Positions 44,930 through 54,490 are shown, counted from the first letter of the stretch. The stretch is 64,000 nucleotides of DNA from Streptomyces sp. NBC_00376 (GCF_036077095.1 NZ_CP107960.1:8680001-8744000); one strand, 5' to 3'. The notes: generated by a model not told the origin, from the letters alone. Made by a program: numbers and translations.

Positions 44930-45285
44930 CCGGCTCTCGGCTCAAGTGCGCGCCGCCGTCGACCAGGAACGACCGGCAGTTGATGAAGGCGTCGTCGTCC
45001 GAGAAGAGGAACGCCACCATCGCTGCCATGTCCTCGGACTTGCCGAGACGCGGGGAGCGTATGGATGCCAAGGCTTCGTACCTCCGCTCCTCGGTCGTCG
45101 TCGCCAGGGCCGAGGCCGTGAGGGTTACGCCGGGTGAGAGCAAGTTGCAGTGCGCTCCTTGCCTTCCCGCGAGGCTCGCCGCGTGGCGCGTGAGCCACAC
45201 GAGGCCGCTCTTGGCCGCCTGATGGGCCACTTTCTTCCGCTCGCCCACTCAGATCGAGCTCGACATCGTGTTGACGATCGATCCG
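44930..45285 (-). pseudogene. Short-chain dehydrogenase C-terminal fragment with stop
   Basis: GSIVNTMSSSI, then a TGA, then VGERKKVAHQAAKSGLVWLT (the family Tyr of YxxxK is replaced by His), GAHCNLLSPGVTLTASALAT and EDMAAMVAFLFSDDDAFINC to FLVDGGAHLS. It resembles the second half of an SDR but with a nonsense codon and no first half; upstream is IS21 debris. Confidence 0.75.
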
Positions 45286-45625
45286 CTCTCCGATGATCTG
45301 CTGATGAGTCCTGCGGGCCTGGTCCCGTCGCTGCGGCACCCAGGTGGTGAAGGCGGCGTCCTTCTCCTCGGCCGAGGAGAAGGACCTGCCTGCCGGGACG
45401 TGTCGCGGACGATGGGAACCTGCCGCTCGACACATCCTTTGCCGGTAGGGCGGCAGGCGGCCAGGACGTCGATGCCGAAGTCGTAGTGGCCGGCGAAACC
45501 GACCGCTTCCGGATGCAGCGGAACCGCCTCGCCCGGAACAAACATGCCGGCGGACGACGGTCTTGGTCCGGTCGTAGACGATCGTCATCGGCACCCCGCC
45601 AGATCCCGAGCACGCGGGTGCGCGC
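45286..45625 (-). pseudogene. IS21-family IstA transposase fragment, frameshifted
   Basis: Pieces in two frames: PMTIVYDRTKTVVRRHV; CPGEAVPLHPEAVGFAGHYD? in the continuation as PGEAVPLHPEAVGFAGHYDF, GIDVLAACRPTGKGCVERQV; then FSSAEEKDAAFTTWVPQRRD. This is the IstA core-to-C-terminal region (YRPTGKGxVERQV). The rest is absent. Confidence 0.7.
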
Positions 45626-45756
45626 CTCCGAGGGGTCCGGCTTGGCGGCCCAGTCGAGTCGCCGAAGCGAGAGGCGCGAATTGTCGTGAAATAATGGGGG
45701 TGAGATTGCCCTGTGCGCGTCAGACTCCCTACACGCGCACCTTGGAGTGGTTCTTC

Positions 45757-46647
45757 GTGGCCATAGCAGCGATCGTCGGTGCTGGAGTGATCGGGATCTC
45801 GTGGGCGCGGCTGTTCGGCGCAGCGGGCTGGGAGGTGCGAGTGAGCGACCCTCGTCCCGATCTTCAGGACGTACTGGACCAGCATCTCGCCGGACTGCTG
45901 GTGACCGCGTCCGCCGATCTGGCAGAGGCCGCCGCAGACGCGGACTTCGTGCAGGAATCCGGGCCGGAACGGATTCCAGTCAAGGAGGAAATGTTCGCGA
46001 CCCTCGCCGCGCACACCCGCGACGACGTGGTGCTGGCGTCCTCCTCGTCCTCCCTGCTGCCGTCCGTCATCGCCAAGGGCAACCCGGCGGCCGACCGCAT
46101 GGTGATCGGTCACCCGTTTAACCCGCCAGAGCTCATGCCCTTGGTGGAGGTGGTGCCTGGGCCGGAGACATCCGTGCGGTCTGTCGACCGGGCGATGGCG
46201 GTCTACCAAGAGCTGGGCAAGGTGCCGATCCGACTCAAGAAGGAGATACCGGGGTTCGTCGGCAACCGCCTTCAAAAGGTCCTCGACGACCAGGCCGCCT
46301 ACCTCGTCCAGCAGGGCGTGATCGACGTGGCGGACCTTGACGACCTGGTCCGGGCATCGCTCGGTCTCCGGTATGCCACGATCGGCCCGTTCCAGAGCGG
46401 GGTTCTCGGCGGCGGCCCGGAGGGGATGCGGCACCTCGTGACACATGTCGCCTCCCAGATGACCTTCGAGATCGGCGAGCCGGACCCTGCCGGTATGGGG
46501 AGCGTGCTCGACGAGGTCGAGCAGACCTACGGTACTGGCGAGGCGGCCTACGAGCGGCTGGCGGAACTCCGCGACAACCGCACGCGCGCCGTCCTCAGGC
46601 TGCTGGGCTGGCCAGAGCCTCCGGCCACGGCCGACGGAGGGCAGTGA
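45757..46647 (+). CDS. 3-hydroxyacyl-CoA dehydrogenase-family enzyme
   Basis: 296 residues from GTG 45757 with GGAG 9 nt upstream. NAD motif IVGAGVIGISWARLFGAAGW (GxGxxG at residues 8-13), then LASSSSSLLPSVIAKGNPAA and the catalytic-His segment MVIGHPFNPPELMPLVEVVP, IPGFVGNRLQKVLDDQAAYL and the C-terminal helical domain with YATIGPFQSGVLGGGPEGM. Size and sequence also fit L-carnitine/L-gulonate-type dehydrogenases, so the substrate could be a free hydroxy acid rather than a CoA ester. Neighbouring acyl-CoA dehydrogenase, CoA-transferase and hydratase genes support a beta-oxidation-like route. Confidence 0.85.
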   Translation: MAIAAIVGAGVIGISWARLFGAAGWEVRVSDPRPDLQDVLDQHLAGLLVTASADLAEAAADADFVQESGPERIPVKEEMFATLAAHTRDDVVLASSSSSLLPSVIAKGNPAADRMVIGHPFNPPELMPLVEVVPGPETSVRSVDRAMAVYQELGKVPIRLKKEIPGFVGNRLQKVLDDQAAYLVQQGVIDVADLDDLVRASLGLRYATIGPFQSGVLGGGPEGMRHLVTHVASQMTFEIGEPDPAGMGSVLDEVEQTYGTGEAAYERLAELRDNRTRAVLRLLGWPEPPATADGGQ

Positions 46648-46739
46648 CCGGCGGTACTCCTCTGCCGCCCTCGCTCTCCCTCTCCTCGGCGAACCGTTGG
46701 AACGGGCCTCGTCAAGTAACCGAGAGAAAGGCGAAGGCC

Positions 46740-47714
46740 GTGTGGAAGGAACTGCTCGTGTTGCAGGTCGTGCCAGGAAAACTGCTGCGGTTGAGCCTTC
46801 CCGACGGCCGGGTGGAGATCCTCGTCGAGGATGCGGGGGCCTTCCCGGACGGCGTGGTCGTGGAGTCCGGAACGGTCTGCTGGACCACCATGGGTGAACC
46901 TGTCGTCAACGCGGCCGAACCGGGCGAAGCCGGACAGGACTTTTCCCGGCGCAATGGCGGCGTACACGCGATGGACCTCGATGGAGGCACGCCACGTGAG
47001 GTGGTTCCTGTCGGGGTGATCACGACCGGCAAGCAGCTGACCTCCGACGGCGCCGGAACGTTGTACTGGGGCGATCGCGAGGGCCACCGGATCAGCAGGG
47101 TACGCGTGGACGGCAGCGGGCTGACCGACCTCGTCGTGAACCCGCCCGAGGAGGGCATCATGGGCGAGTGCATCGGCGTGGCGGTGGATCCCGCCAGGGG
47201 GCACCTCTACTGGACACAGAAGGGACCGGTCAAGGGCGACAAGGGCCGCATCTTCCGTGCCGCTCTGGAGACCCCGCCCGGCGAGAGCGCCGGGAACCGT
47301 TCGGACATCGAGGTCCTGTGGAGTGGGCTGCCCGAGCCAATCGATCTGCACATCGAGGGCGACTGGCTGTACTGGACCGATCGTGGCGCTCCGCCCGGTG
47401 GCAACACGCTCAACCGGGCCCCCCTTCCCGCAGCCGACGCGTCGGGGAGCGCACCTGAGATCCTTGCCGGCGGTTTCGAGGAAGCGATCGGCCTAGCCGT
47501 GGACGGTGAGGCGGGCGTCGCCTACGTTTCCGACCTCTGCGGCCACATCCGCGCTGTCCCGCTGACCAGCGGCACCGCAATAGGCGGGAGGCAGCGCGAC
47601 ATCGCCACGCTCTCCCACCCCCTGACCGGCATGGCGGGTCCGGGTGGAGAAGACGGCGGGCTTCGACGGAAGAACCGTCCCTCGCGTAGTGGACAGATGA
47701 GTCACAAGTGTTAA
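46740..47714 (+). CDS. YWTD/SMP-30-like beta-propeller protein
   Basis: 324 residues from GTG 46740. Repeated propeller blades show GTLYWGDREGHRISRVRVDG, GVAVDPARGHLYWTQKGPVK, HIEGDWLYWTDRGAPPGGNT and GLAVDGEAGVAYVSDLCGHI, i.e. LYWTD repeats as in six-bladed propellers. No signal peptide is apparent, so it is likely cytoplasmic, perhaps a lactonase- or 3-hydroxyacid-type hydrolase. The last 25 residues (GLRRKNRPSRSGQMSHKC) are atypical and the end may be shifted. It starts 92 nt after the dehydrogenase and seems co-transcribed. Confidence 0.75.
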   Translation: MWKELLVLQVVPGKLLRLSLPDGRVEILVEDAGAFPDGVVVESGTVCWTTMGEPVVNAAEPGEAGQDFSRRNGGVHAMDLDGGTPREVVPVGVITTGKQLTSDGAGTLYWGDREGHRISRVRVDGSGLTDLVVNPPEEGIMGECIGVAVDPARGHLYWTQKGPVKGDKGRIFRAALETPPGESAGNRSDIEVLWSGLPEPIDLHIEGDWLYWTDRGAPPGGNTLNRAPLPAADASGSAPEILAGGFEEAIGLAVDGEAGVAYVSDLCGHIRAVPLTSGTAIGGRQRDIATLSHPLTGMAGPGGEDGGLRRKNRPSRSGQMSHKC

Positions 47715-47824
47715 TCCGCAGTTTAATTTTTCCGCTATGCATTAAATGTCCATCTTCGGTGAATTTTGGCCTCGCCTGCAGAGACGCAATCCGATCTCTG
47801 TACAGCACAGAAGGGACGCAGCGC

Positions 47825-49114
47825 ATGAACGCGACGCAGGGTGCAGCGCAAGGCATGGGTGAGGGCGCCTTGGGCGCCGTGAGTCCAGCCGGAAACGGAC
47901 AGGTGGTGCAGCCACCGGTGCTGGGCGGCCCGGAGGAGACCGACTACTACCTGCTGGGGGAGCTCCTCACGGAAGAGCAGCAGCAGCTTCGGCACAGGGT
48001 CCGGGAGTTCATGGACCGGGAGGTCAGCCCGGTCATCAACCCCTACTGGGAGCGCGCCGAGTTTCCGCACGCGCTGGTGCCCAAACTGGCGGAGCTGGGG
48101 ATCGCGGGCTTCCAGATTCCCGGTTACGGATGCCCGGGGATGAGCAATGTGACGGCCGGGGTCGTGATCATGGAGCTGGCTCGCGGCGACCTGAGCATGT
48201 CCACGTTCATGGGCGTGCACTCGGCCCTGGCCATGACTTCCGTGGCCTTGCTGGGTTCGGAGGAGCAGAAGCAGCGGTTCCTGCCGGCCATGGCGCGGAT
48301 GGAGAAGATTGGTGCCTTCGGTCTGACCGAGCCCGCGCACGGCACGGACGTGGTCAAGCTTCAGACGACCGCCCGCCGGGACGGCGACTCCTATGTGCTC
48401 AATGGGTACAAACGGTGGATCGGCAACGCCACTTTTGCCGACTACGTGATCATCTGGGCCCGCGGGGACGACGGGCACGTGGGCGGCTACGTGGTCGAGA
48501 AAGGCACTGCAGGGTTCGATCCGCAAGTCATCACGGGCAAGACGGCGCTGCGCTGTGTGCAGAACGCCCAAATATCCCTCAGGGACGTCCGCGTGCCCGC
48601 CGAGAACAAGCTCGCCGGTGGCGAGACCTTCCGCGACACCGAGAAGGTCCTGCTGGCCTCGCGCTACTGCGTGGCGTGGGAGTCGATCGGCGCGGCCATC
48701 GCGGGTTACGAGACCGCACTGGCCTACGCCAAGGAGCGCAAGCAGTTCGGGATGCCGTTGGCTGCCTTCCAGCTCATCCAGTACCGGCTGGCGCGGATGC
48801 TGGCGGACATCACCAGCATGGTGTGCATGCAGTCCCGGCTCGCCCAGTTGATGGACGAGGGCAAGTACTCGATGCCGCAGGTGGCGCTGGCCAAGATGCA
48901 CTACACCGAACGCGCGCGGGCCATCCTCTCAGACGCCCGCGACATGCTCGGCGGCAACGGGATCATCCTCGACTACCACGTGGCCCGGCACCTGTGCGAC
49001 ATCGAGGCCATCGACACCTACGAGGGCACCGACTCGGTGCAGGCACTGATCGTCGGCCGCGACATCACCGGCTACAACGCCTTCGCCCCGGTAACACCGA
49101 ACCCGAGCCACTGA
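47825..49114 (+). CDS. Acyl-CoA dehydrogenase (glutaryl-CoA dehydrogenase-like)
   Basis: 429 residues from ATG 47825 (AAGGGA upstream). An ~35-residue extension precedes the ACAD core: LTEEQQQLRHRVREFMDREV, FGLTEPAHGTDVVKLQTTAR (FAD/substrate motif), GYKRWIGNATFADYVIIWAR, YAKERKQFGMPLAAFQLIQY, MLGGNGIILDYHVARHLCDI and the catalytic Glu in DTYEGTDSVQALIVGRDITG. The Glu position and IGNA motif fit the glutaryl-CoA/crotonobetainyl-CoA dehydrogenase branch. An AT-rich stretch (47710-47750) before the gene probably contains its own promoter. Part of the CoA cluster. Confidence 0.92.
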   Translation: MNATQGAAQGMGEGALGAVSPAGNGQVVQPPVLGGPEETDYYLLGELLTEEQQQLRHRVREFMDREVSPVINPYWERAEFPHALVPKLAELGIAGFQIPGYGCPGMSNVTAGVVIMELARGDLSMSTFMGVHSALAMTSVALLGSEEQKQRFLPAMARMEKIGAFGLTEPAHGTDVVKLQTTARRDGDSYVLNGYKRWIGNATFADYVIIWARGDDGHVGGYVVEKGTAGFDPQVITGKTALRCVQNAQISLRDVRVPAENKLAGGETFRDTEKVLLASRYCVAWESIGAAIAGYETALAYAKERKQFGMPLAAFQLIQYRLARMLADITSMVCMQSRLAQLMDEGKYSMPQVALAKMHYTERARAILSDARDMLGGNGIILDYHVARHLCDIEAIDTYEGTDSVQALIVGRDITGYNAFAPVTPNPSH

Positions 49115-49198
49115 CCCGCGGGCCGGCGCGCCGACATTTCCCGCCTGGCCGAGTGCGGCCTTCGGTATCGCGTGGGCCCTGCCGAGAAAGGACCTGTC

Positions 49199-50416
49199 AT
49201 GGCGGACACCCCCCTGCTGGAGGGACTCCACGTCGTGGACCTGGCCAGCTTCATCGCCGGTCCCGCCGCGGCCACAATGCTCGGCGACTTCGGCGCCGAC
49301 GTCGTCAAAGTGGAACCACCCCACACCGGCGACTCCTACCGCATGCTCAGCCGCATCCCTCCCAACCCCCGCGCCGACGGATTCAACTACCCCTGGCAGC
49401 TGGACAACCGCAACAAGCGCAGCATCGCCCTCAACCTCAAGTCGCCTGGTGCCAGACCCGTACTGGAACGCCTGGCGAAGTGGGCCGATGTGCTGGTGAC
49501 CAACTTCCCGCCCCGTACCCGGGCCAAGCTGGGCCTGGACTACGACGACCTGACACCACTCAACCCGCGGCTGATCTACGCCGACGTAACCGGCTTCGGC
49601 GAGGAAGGCCCGGACGCCCATCTGCCCGGCTACGACGTGACCGCGTACTGGGCGCGCAGCGGCCTGATGGACTACACACGCCAGCGCGACGGGGCACCCG
49701 CGATGTCGGTGTTCGGTTCCGGCGACCACCCCACGGCCGTCTCCCTGTACGCCGGCATCATGACCGCGCTGTACCGGCGGGAGAAGACCGGCGAGGGCGC
49801 CCGCGTCACGGCGTCGTTGATCGCCGAGGGCGCCTGGGCGGCCGGCATGTGGCTGCAAGCCGCAGTCGTCGGCGGCAAGATTCCTCGACCCGTCGACCGG
49901 ACCGACCCGCCGAACGCACTCACCAGCGCCTACCGCACGGCGGACGACCGCTGGCTGTTGCTGGCCTTCGCCAACGAGGACAAACAGGTCCCCCTGTTCC
50001 TACAGGCCATCGGCCACCCCGAGGCGGCGCAGAACCCGGACTTCGCCGACACACCGAGTCGTCACGCCCACGCGGCCGAGATCGCCGACCTGCTCGACAA
50101 GACCTTCGAGACCCGGACCCTCGCCGAGTGGCGCGAAGTGCTCGACGCCGCCGACCTCACCTACGGAATCGCCCAGACGATCGACGAGTTCGCCCGCGAT
50201 CCCCAACTGACAGCCAACCGCATCCTCGTCCCCATGGAGGACGGCAGCGCAGAGCCGCCCCTGACCATCGACAGCCCCGTACGACTGGACCAGGAACGGA
50301 AGGTCCCACCGCGCCCCGCCCCCGACCTGGGCGAACACACCGACTCAGTGCTCCGCGACCTCGGCTTCGACGAGGCCGCGATCACGGGCCTGCGCGAGGC
50401 GGAGGTAGTCGACTGA
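49199..50416 (+). CDS. Class III CoA-transferase (CaiB/BaiF)
   Basis: 405 residues from ATG 49199 (AAGGA 6 nt upstream). LEGLHVVDLASFIAGPAAAT, MLGDFGADVVKVEPPHTGDS, NRNKRSIALNLKSPGARPVL and the catalytic-Asp segment GYDVTAYWARSGLMDYTRQR are all family hallmarks. The enzyme moves CoA between carboxylic acids, so it would activate the pathway's substrate without ATP. It follows the acyl-CoA dehydrogenase by 84 nt and precedes the hydratase by 52 nt, a likely operon. The order dehydrogenase, CoA-transferase, crotonase recalls caiA-caiB-caiD. Confidence 0.93.
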   Translation: MADTPLLEGLHVVDLASFIAGPAAATMLGDFGADVVKVEPPHTGDSYRMLSRIPPNPRADGFNYPWQLDNRNKRSIALNLKSPGARPVLERLAKWADVLVTNFPPRTRAKLGLDYDDLTPLNPRLIYADVTGFGEEGPDAHLPGYDVTAYWARSGLMDYTRQRDGAPAMSVFGSGDHPTAVSLYAGIMTALYRREKTGEGARVTASLIAEGAWAAGMWLQAAVVGGKIPRPVDRTDPPNALTSAYRTADDRWLLLAFANEDKQVPLFLQAIGHPEAAQNPDFADTPSRHAHAAEIADLLDKTFETRTLAEWREVLDAADLTYGIAQTIDEFARDPQLTANRILVPMEDGSAEPPLTIDSPVRLDQERKVPPRPAPDLGEHTDSVLRDLGFDEAAITGLREAEVVD

Positions 50417-50468
50417 GGGCACGTCCGCCCAGACGCAGCCCAGGGGGAAGGAGAAGGGAACCAGCATC

Positions 50469-51248
50469 ATGACCGAGGCTTCAGGCACCCCCGCGGTGCG
50501 CACCGAGCAGCACGACGGCGTCTTCGTGATCACCATCGACCGACCCCAGGCCCGCAACGCCATCAACGGCGCCACCGCGCGGGCGCTGGCCGCCGCCATC
50601 GACGAACTCGAGTCACGCGACGAACTCCTGGTCGGCATCCTCACCGGAGCAAACGGCGTCTTCAGCGCCGGCATGGACCTCAAGGCCTTCGCGAAAGGCG
50701 ACACACCCGTCATCGAAGGACGCGGCTTCGGGGGCATCACCCGCATCGACATCAAGACCCCGCTGATCGCCGCCGTCGAGGGCTACGCGCTGGGCGGCGG
50801 CACCGAAATGGCCCTCGCCTGCGACATGATCATCGCCGCCCGTAACGCCACTTTCGGCCAGACCGAGGTCCATTACGGCATCGTGCCCCCCGAAGGAGGC
50901 ATGGTCCGCCTCCCCGAACGCATCCCCCGCAACATCGCCCTGGAACTCCTGCTCACCGGCGACCCCCTGCCCGCCGCGCGTGCTGAGCAGCTCGGCCTCG
51001 TCAACCACCTTACCGAGCCGGGCGAGGCACTCGCCCAGGCCATGGAACTCGCCTACCGCGTCGCCCACAACGCCCCACTCGCCATCACGGCCGTCAAACG
51101 CGTCGTCAACGAGCGGACCGCGTTCCGTGATCAGGACGCCCTGCGCGAACAGGACCGGTTCGTCACGCCCGTACTTGCTTCCCAAGACGCGAAAGAAGGC
51201 GCCCGCGCCTTCGCGGAGAAGCGCCCACCCCACTGGCAGGGACGCTGA
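50469..51248 (+). CDS. Enoyl-CoA hydratase/isomerase (crotonase)
   Basis: 259 residues from ATG 50469 with AAGGAGAAGG upstream. Crotonase motifs: DGVFVITIDRPQARNAINGA, GANGVFSAGMDLKAFAKGD (oxyanion hole), YALGGGTEMALACDMIIAAR and FGQTEVHYGIVPPEGGMVRL, with Glu at both usual catalytic positions (GGGTEM, GQTEV). It would hydrate the enoyl-CoA made by the neighbouring dehydrogenase. A decayed paralogue of its C-terminal third lies at 57930-58231. Confidence 0.93.
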   Translation: MTEASGTPAVRTEQHDGVFVITIDRPQARNAINGATARALAAAIDELESRDELLVGILTGANGVFSAGMDLKAFAKGDTPVIEGRGFGGITRIDIKTPLIAAVEGYALGGGTEMALACDMIIAARNATFGQTEVHYGIVPPEGGMVRLPERIPRNIALELLLTGDPLPAARAEQLGLVNHLTEPGEALAQAMELAYRVAHNAPLAITAVKRVVNERTAFRDQDALREQDRFVTPVLASQDAKEGARAFAEKRPPHWQGR

Positions 51249-51329
51249 GCCCTGGCCCCGCAGCCTCCGCCAGGCCTGATCGGCGTCGGGCGGCCCGTCC
51301 GCGAGCAGTTGCGGGAGCTGCTGATCAGG

Positions 51330-51405
51330 CTCGCGGGCCTATGTCAGCTGCGACGGCGCCGCGAGGATCTTCTCCTGGAGCGCCTTGGCGCGGTAGTAGT
51401 CCAGC
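51330..51405 (-). pseudogene. NmrA-type protein scrap
   Basis: The minus frame VPKLDYYRAKALQEKILAAP matches the segment ELDYYRAKTLQENILAAGP of the NmrA-type gene at 60421-61149, and the DNA is nearly identical over ~55 bp. It is joined directly to luciferase-like gene debris. Confidence 0.75.
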
Positions 51406-52040
51406 TTCGGCACTCGACTGTACCCTCCAGGCCGATGTCGGAGGCCAGGCGGCCGGCTCGCTCAGCGGCGGTGGCGATCACTTCGAACTTCCTGGGGACG
51501 TCTGGTTCCCATTCGCTGCCGTGGCACCAAGCGTCGGCCATCCGGCCGATGAGGTCCAACACGATGTCGCTCCACCCGCCCATCCACACAGGGATCGGTT
51601 GCTGCGGCGGCCGTGGCTCAAGGCCTACGCCGACCACACGGTCGAACTCGCCTTCGACATCGATGACCTGACGCGCCCACAAGGCACGCAGGATCAACAC
51701 CTGTTCCTCGATCCGTCGTCCGCGCGTCAGGAAGTCGGCCCCCCATTGCTTCGTGCTCGACCGGATTCCAGCCCACGCCGATCCAGAGTCGCAACCGTCC
51801 ACCGGTGAGGATGTCGACCTGTGCAGCCTGCTTCGCGACGAGCGCCGTCTGCCGCTGTGGACAGATCAGTACGCCGGTCGAAAAGCCGAGGTCCGTGCAG
51901 AGGGCCGAGAGGTGGGCGATGGTCGTCAGCGGCTCGTGGAACTCGGTGTTCACCGAGTAGGCCGCCGCCGTCCGTTGTGCACAGTCCGGGAATGCGGAGG
52001 CCATGACGATGAGGAGGCGGAACAGCTCTGTGGCCACCCG
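51406..52040 (-). pseudogene. Luciferase-like (LLM) oxidoreductase with a frameshift in a G tract
   Basis: NTEFHEPLTTIAHLSALCTD, STGVLICPQRQTALVAKQAA and GGRLRLWIGVGWNPVEHEAM are in one frame. After six G near 51740 the next frame gives GADFLTRGRRIEEQVLILRA, LWARQVIDVEGEFDRVVGVG and PIPVWMGGWSDIVLDLIGRM. This is the F420/FMN-dependent bacterial luciferase family. The N-terminus seems cut and the C-terminus is replaced by the NmrA scrap. Confidence 0.8.
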
Positions 52041-52082
52041 GCCATGCTTTCCGGGCGTGGGACGGCACCTTCTGGACGCGCT

Positions 52083-52781
52083 CTACGAGTGGGTGGCGAG
52101 GCCGCGCGCGGCCCTGGCGATGACAGCGGCCACAACGGCCGGGCGGGAGACGTAGACGGCGTGGCTGCCGGGGGTCTCGGTGACGGTCGCGCCGGCGCGC
52201 TCGGACATGGCACGCTGAGCGGTCGGCGGGATCATGCGGTCGTCGGTGGCGACCAGGTACCACGACGGCTTGTGCTGCCAGGCCGGTTCGGAAATCGTTC
52301 CTGCGAGGGCTTCGACACCCCACGGGACCTGGGAATCGGCCATGAACGCGGCGGTCGGTAGAGGGACGTCGGCGGCGAACGAGGCCGCGAATTTGTCCCG
52401 GTCCAGAAACAGGCGATCGTTTGTCGGCGGCAGGATCGGCGGGACCGGCGCACCGGGCGGCGGGTCGGCGATCAGGGAACTGACGGACTCGCCCTTGTCC
52501 GGTGCGAACGCGGCGATGTAAGCGAGCGCGGCGACCCCCGGGTGGCTGCCGGCCTCGGTGATGACGACTCCGCCGTAGGAGTGGCCGACCAGCACGGCGG
52601 GGCCGTCGAGGCCGTCGAGGACCTGATGGGTGGCGGCGACATCACCGGCCAGCGACAGCGTCGGGTTCTGGACGATGGCCACCCGGTAGCCCTCGTCTGT
52701 CAGGTGGTCGTAGACCCCCCGCCAGCCCGATCCGTCCACGAAGCCACCGTGTACGAGCACGATGTCCCTGATGGTTGACAT
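52083..52781 (-). CDS. Alpha/beta hydrolase
   Basis: 232 residues from ATG 52781 (GGAG 7 nt upstream). IVLVHGGFVDGSGWRGVYDH (oxyanion HGG), nucleophile elbow AVLVGHSYGGVVITEAGSHP (Ser in GHSYGG), SWYLVATDDRMIPPTAQRAM (acid Asp) and ETPGSHAVYVSRPAVVAAVI (catalytic His): a complete triad of the small EstC-type group with a short lid. Probably an esterase or C-C hydrolase of unknown substrate. The 245 bp upstream contain no gene. Confidence 0.9.
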   Translation of the reverse strand: MSTIRDIVLVHGGFVDGSGWRGVYDHLTDEGYRVAIVQNPTLSLAGDVAATHQVLDGLDGPAVLVGHSYGGVVITEAGSHPGVAALAYIAAFAPDKGESVSSLIADPPPGAPVPPILPPTNDRLFLDRDKFAASFAADVPLPTAAFMADSQVPWGVEALAGTISEPAWQHKPSWYLVATDDRMIPPTAQRAMSERAGATVTETPGSHAVYVSRPAVVAAVIARAARGLATHS

Positions 52782-53027
52782 GATGGTCTCCGGTTCTTGG
52801 GGGACAGGCGCGGCGCCTGCCCGGCGTCTTGGCGTCTTTCCATGCAGGCCGTGCGCGGGGATGAAGAACACGCAGGGCGGCACGCGGAACTATGTGGCTG
52901 TGCCTTCTGCTCGACAGAAGGCGGCGGTCGCGACGTATTTGCCGCGGGCATTCCTCGCGAGGCCGTCGGCCGCTCCAGGGCGGCAGACAGCGGATAGCCG
53001 GTGCTCGGCACGCCGGGTTCCCGGTCC

Positions 53028-54284
53028 TCAGTGTGCCGGGTCTGCGGCAGACAGTGGGACCGTCCAGGACGCATGGGTGTTGACCTGGCCCACAGTGGCC
53101 CGGGTCAGCTGTCTGTAATGGTCCGCGATCTTCTCGGCCTGCCCGGCGGGCAGCGCCCCGCCGTGGTCCGCGGCTCGCGCGATGATCTCTTCCGGTCCCA
53201 GGGCCCGGTTGGCCAGCACGACAGCGTTGACGACCGGCCGACGCATCCGGTCGTAGCGGCGGAGCGCGGCGGCGGGGTCATTCTCCCGGGCCAGGCACCA
53301 GGCCAGTACACGGGCGTCAACGACGGACTGCGATCCCCCGTTCATTCCCATGGGGAACATCGGGTGTGCGGCATCGCCGAGCAGGGTGACCCTCCCGAAG
53401 CTCCAGCGCGGCAATGGGTCGCGGTCGAGCATCGGGTACTCGTAGATCGCTGAGGAGCGCTCGGCGAGCATCGGGAGGTCGATCCACGGCAGGTTCCAGG
53501 ACGACAGCCCGGCGCGTGCCTGAGCCGCCGTGATGCGACGGCCGGGGCCGTCCGGAGGCGGGGCGGACGGCCCGTGCCGGACCTCCAGCACCCAGTTCAC
53601 CAGGGCTTCGCCATCCGCGTTCGCGGGGTTCTCGATGGGGTAGGCGACGAACTTGGCGCCGGGGGTGCCCCCGGCCACGACGATCGAACGGCCGTCGAGG
53701 ACGTGCGGGTGGCGCGCGACGCCGCGCCACATGTGGACGCCGTTCCACTGCGGGGCGCTCTCGCCCGGGTGGAGCTGGGCGCGGACTGCGGAGTCTATGC
53801 CGTCGGCCCCGACCAGCACGTCTGCGTCAGCGGCCGAGGGCGATCCGCTCGACCGGTCGATGAAGTGGGCGCGGACGTCACCCGCGGTCTGCTCGAATCG
53901 CTGGAACAGCAGGCCGGTACGGACCGAGTCCGGCCCCAGTCGCTCACGCACCGCCGCGAGCAGCAGCATCTGCAGACGCCCACGGTGGACGGAATGCTGC
54001 GGCCAGCGGTATCCGGCCGCGAGTCCCAGCGGCTCCTCCCAGACCACTTCGCCCGACCGGCCGCGGTAGCTCAGCCGACGAGGTGACAGCGCGACGGATT
54101 CCAGCTCACCGGCCAGCCCGAGTTCGGATAGCTCCCTGACAGCGTGCGGCAGCAGGTTGATCCCCACGCCGATCGCCTCGACCGTCCGCGCCGCTTCGTA
54201 CACCTGTGGCTCGAAACCGGCGGCGTGCAGGCTCAGGGCACAGGTCAGCCCGGCGATGCCTCCGCCGACGACGGTCACTCTCAT
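53028..54284 (-). CDS. FAD-dependent monooxygenase (PhzS/salicylate hydroxylase type)
   Basis: 418 residues: MRVTVVGGGIAGLTCALSLH (FAD GxGxxG), ADADVLVGADGIDSAVRAQL (DG motif) and FGRVTLLGDAAHPMFPMGMN then GGSQSVVDARVLAWCL (GD motif). The middle VLDGRSIVVAGGTPGAKFVA and the tail RALGPEEIIARAADHGG match group A flavoprotein hydroxylases related to PhzS. It hydroxylates an aromatic ring with NAD(P)H and O2; the substrate is unknown. A divergent LysR gene begins 206 bp away and probably regulates it. Confidence 0.9.
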   Translation of the reverse strand: MRVTVVGGGIAGLTCALSLHAAGFEPQVYEAARTVEAIGVGINLLPHAVRELSELGLAGELESVALSPRRLSYRGRSGEVVWEEPLGLAAGYRWPQHSVHRGRLQMLLLAAVRERLGPDSVRTGLLFQRFEQTAGDVRAHFIDRSSGSPSAADADVLVGADGIDSAVRAQLHPGESAPQWNGVHMWRGVARHPHVLDGRSIVVAGGTPGAKFVAYPIENPANADGEALVNWVLEVRHGPSAPPPDGPGRRITAAQARAGLSSWNLPWIDLPMLAERSSAIYEYPMLDRDPLPRWSFGRVTLLGDAAHPMFPMGMNGGSQSVVDARVLAWCLARENDPAAALRRYDRMRRPVVNAVVLANRALGPEEIIARAADHGGALPAGQAEKIADHYRQLTRATVGQVNTHASWTVPLSAADPAH

Positions 54285-54490
54285 CGTGGTCTGTCCCCGC
54301 CCTTCGCCTGGGCCACCGGGCCGGCCTACGCTCGGCTACCAGCCTCGGGGTACCCGCTGCGTACGTCCAATACGCAGCGGTGATGGACGCCGTCACGGCA
54401 ACTGATCGCACCAGGCCCGCCGCACGGACAGCCCTTGGATCTGCGGCAATAACCCGGGCTGTCAGCACAGGAGTTGATAGTTTGTCGGCC

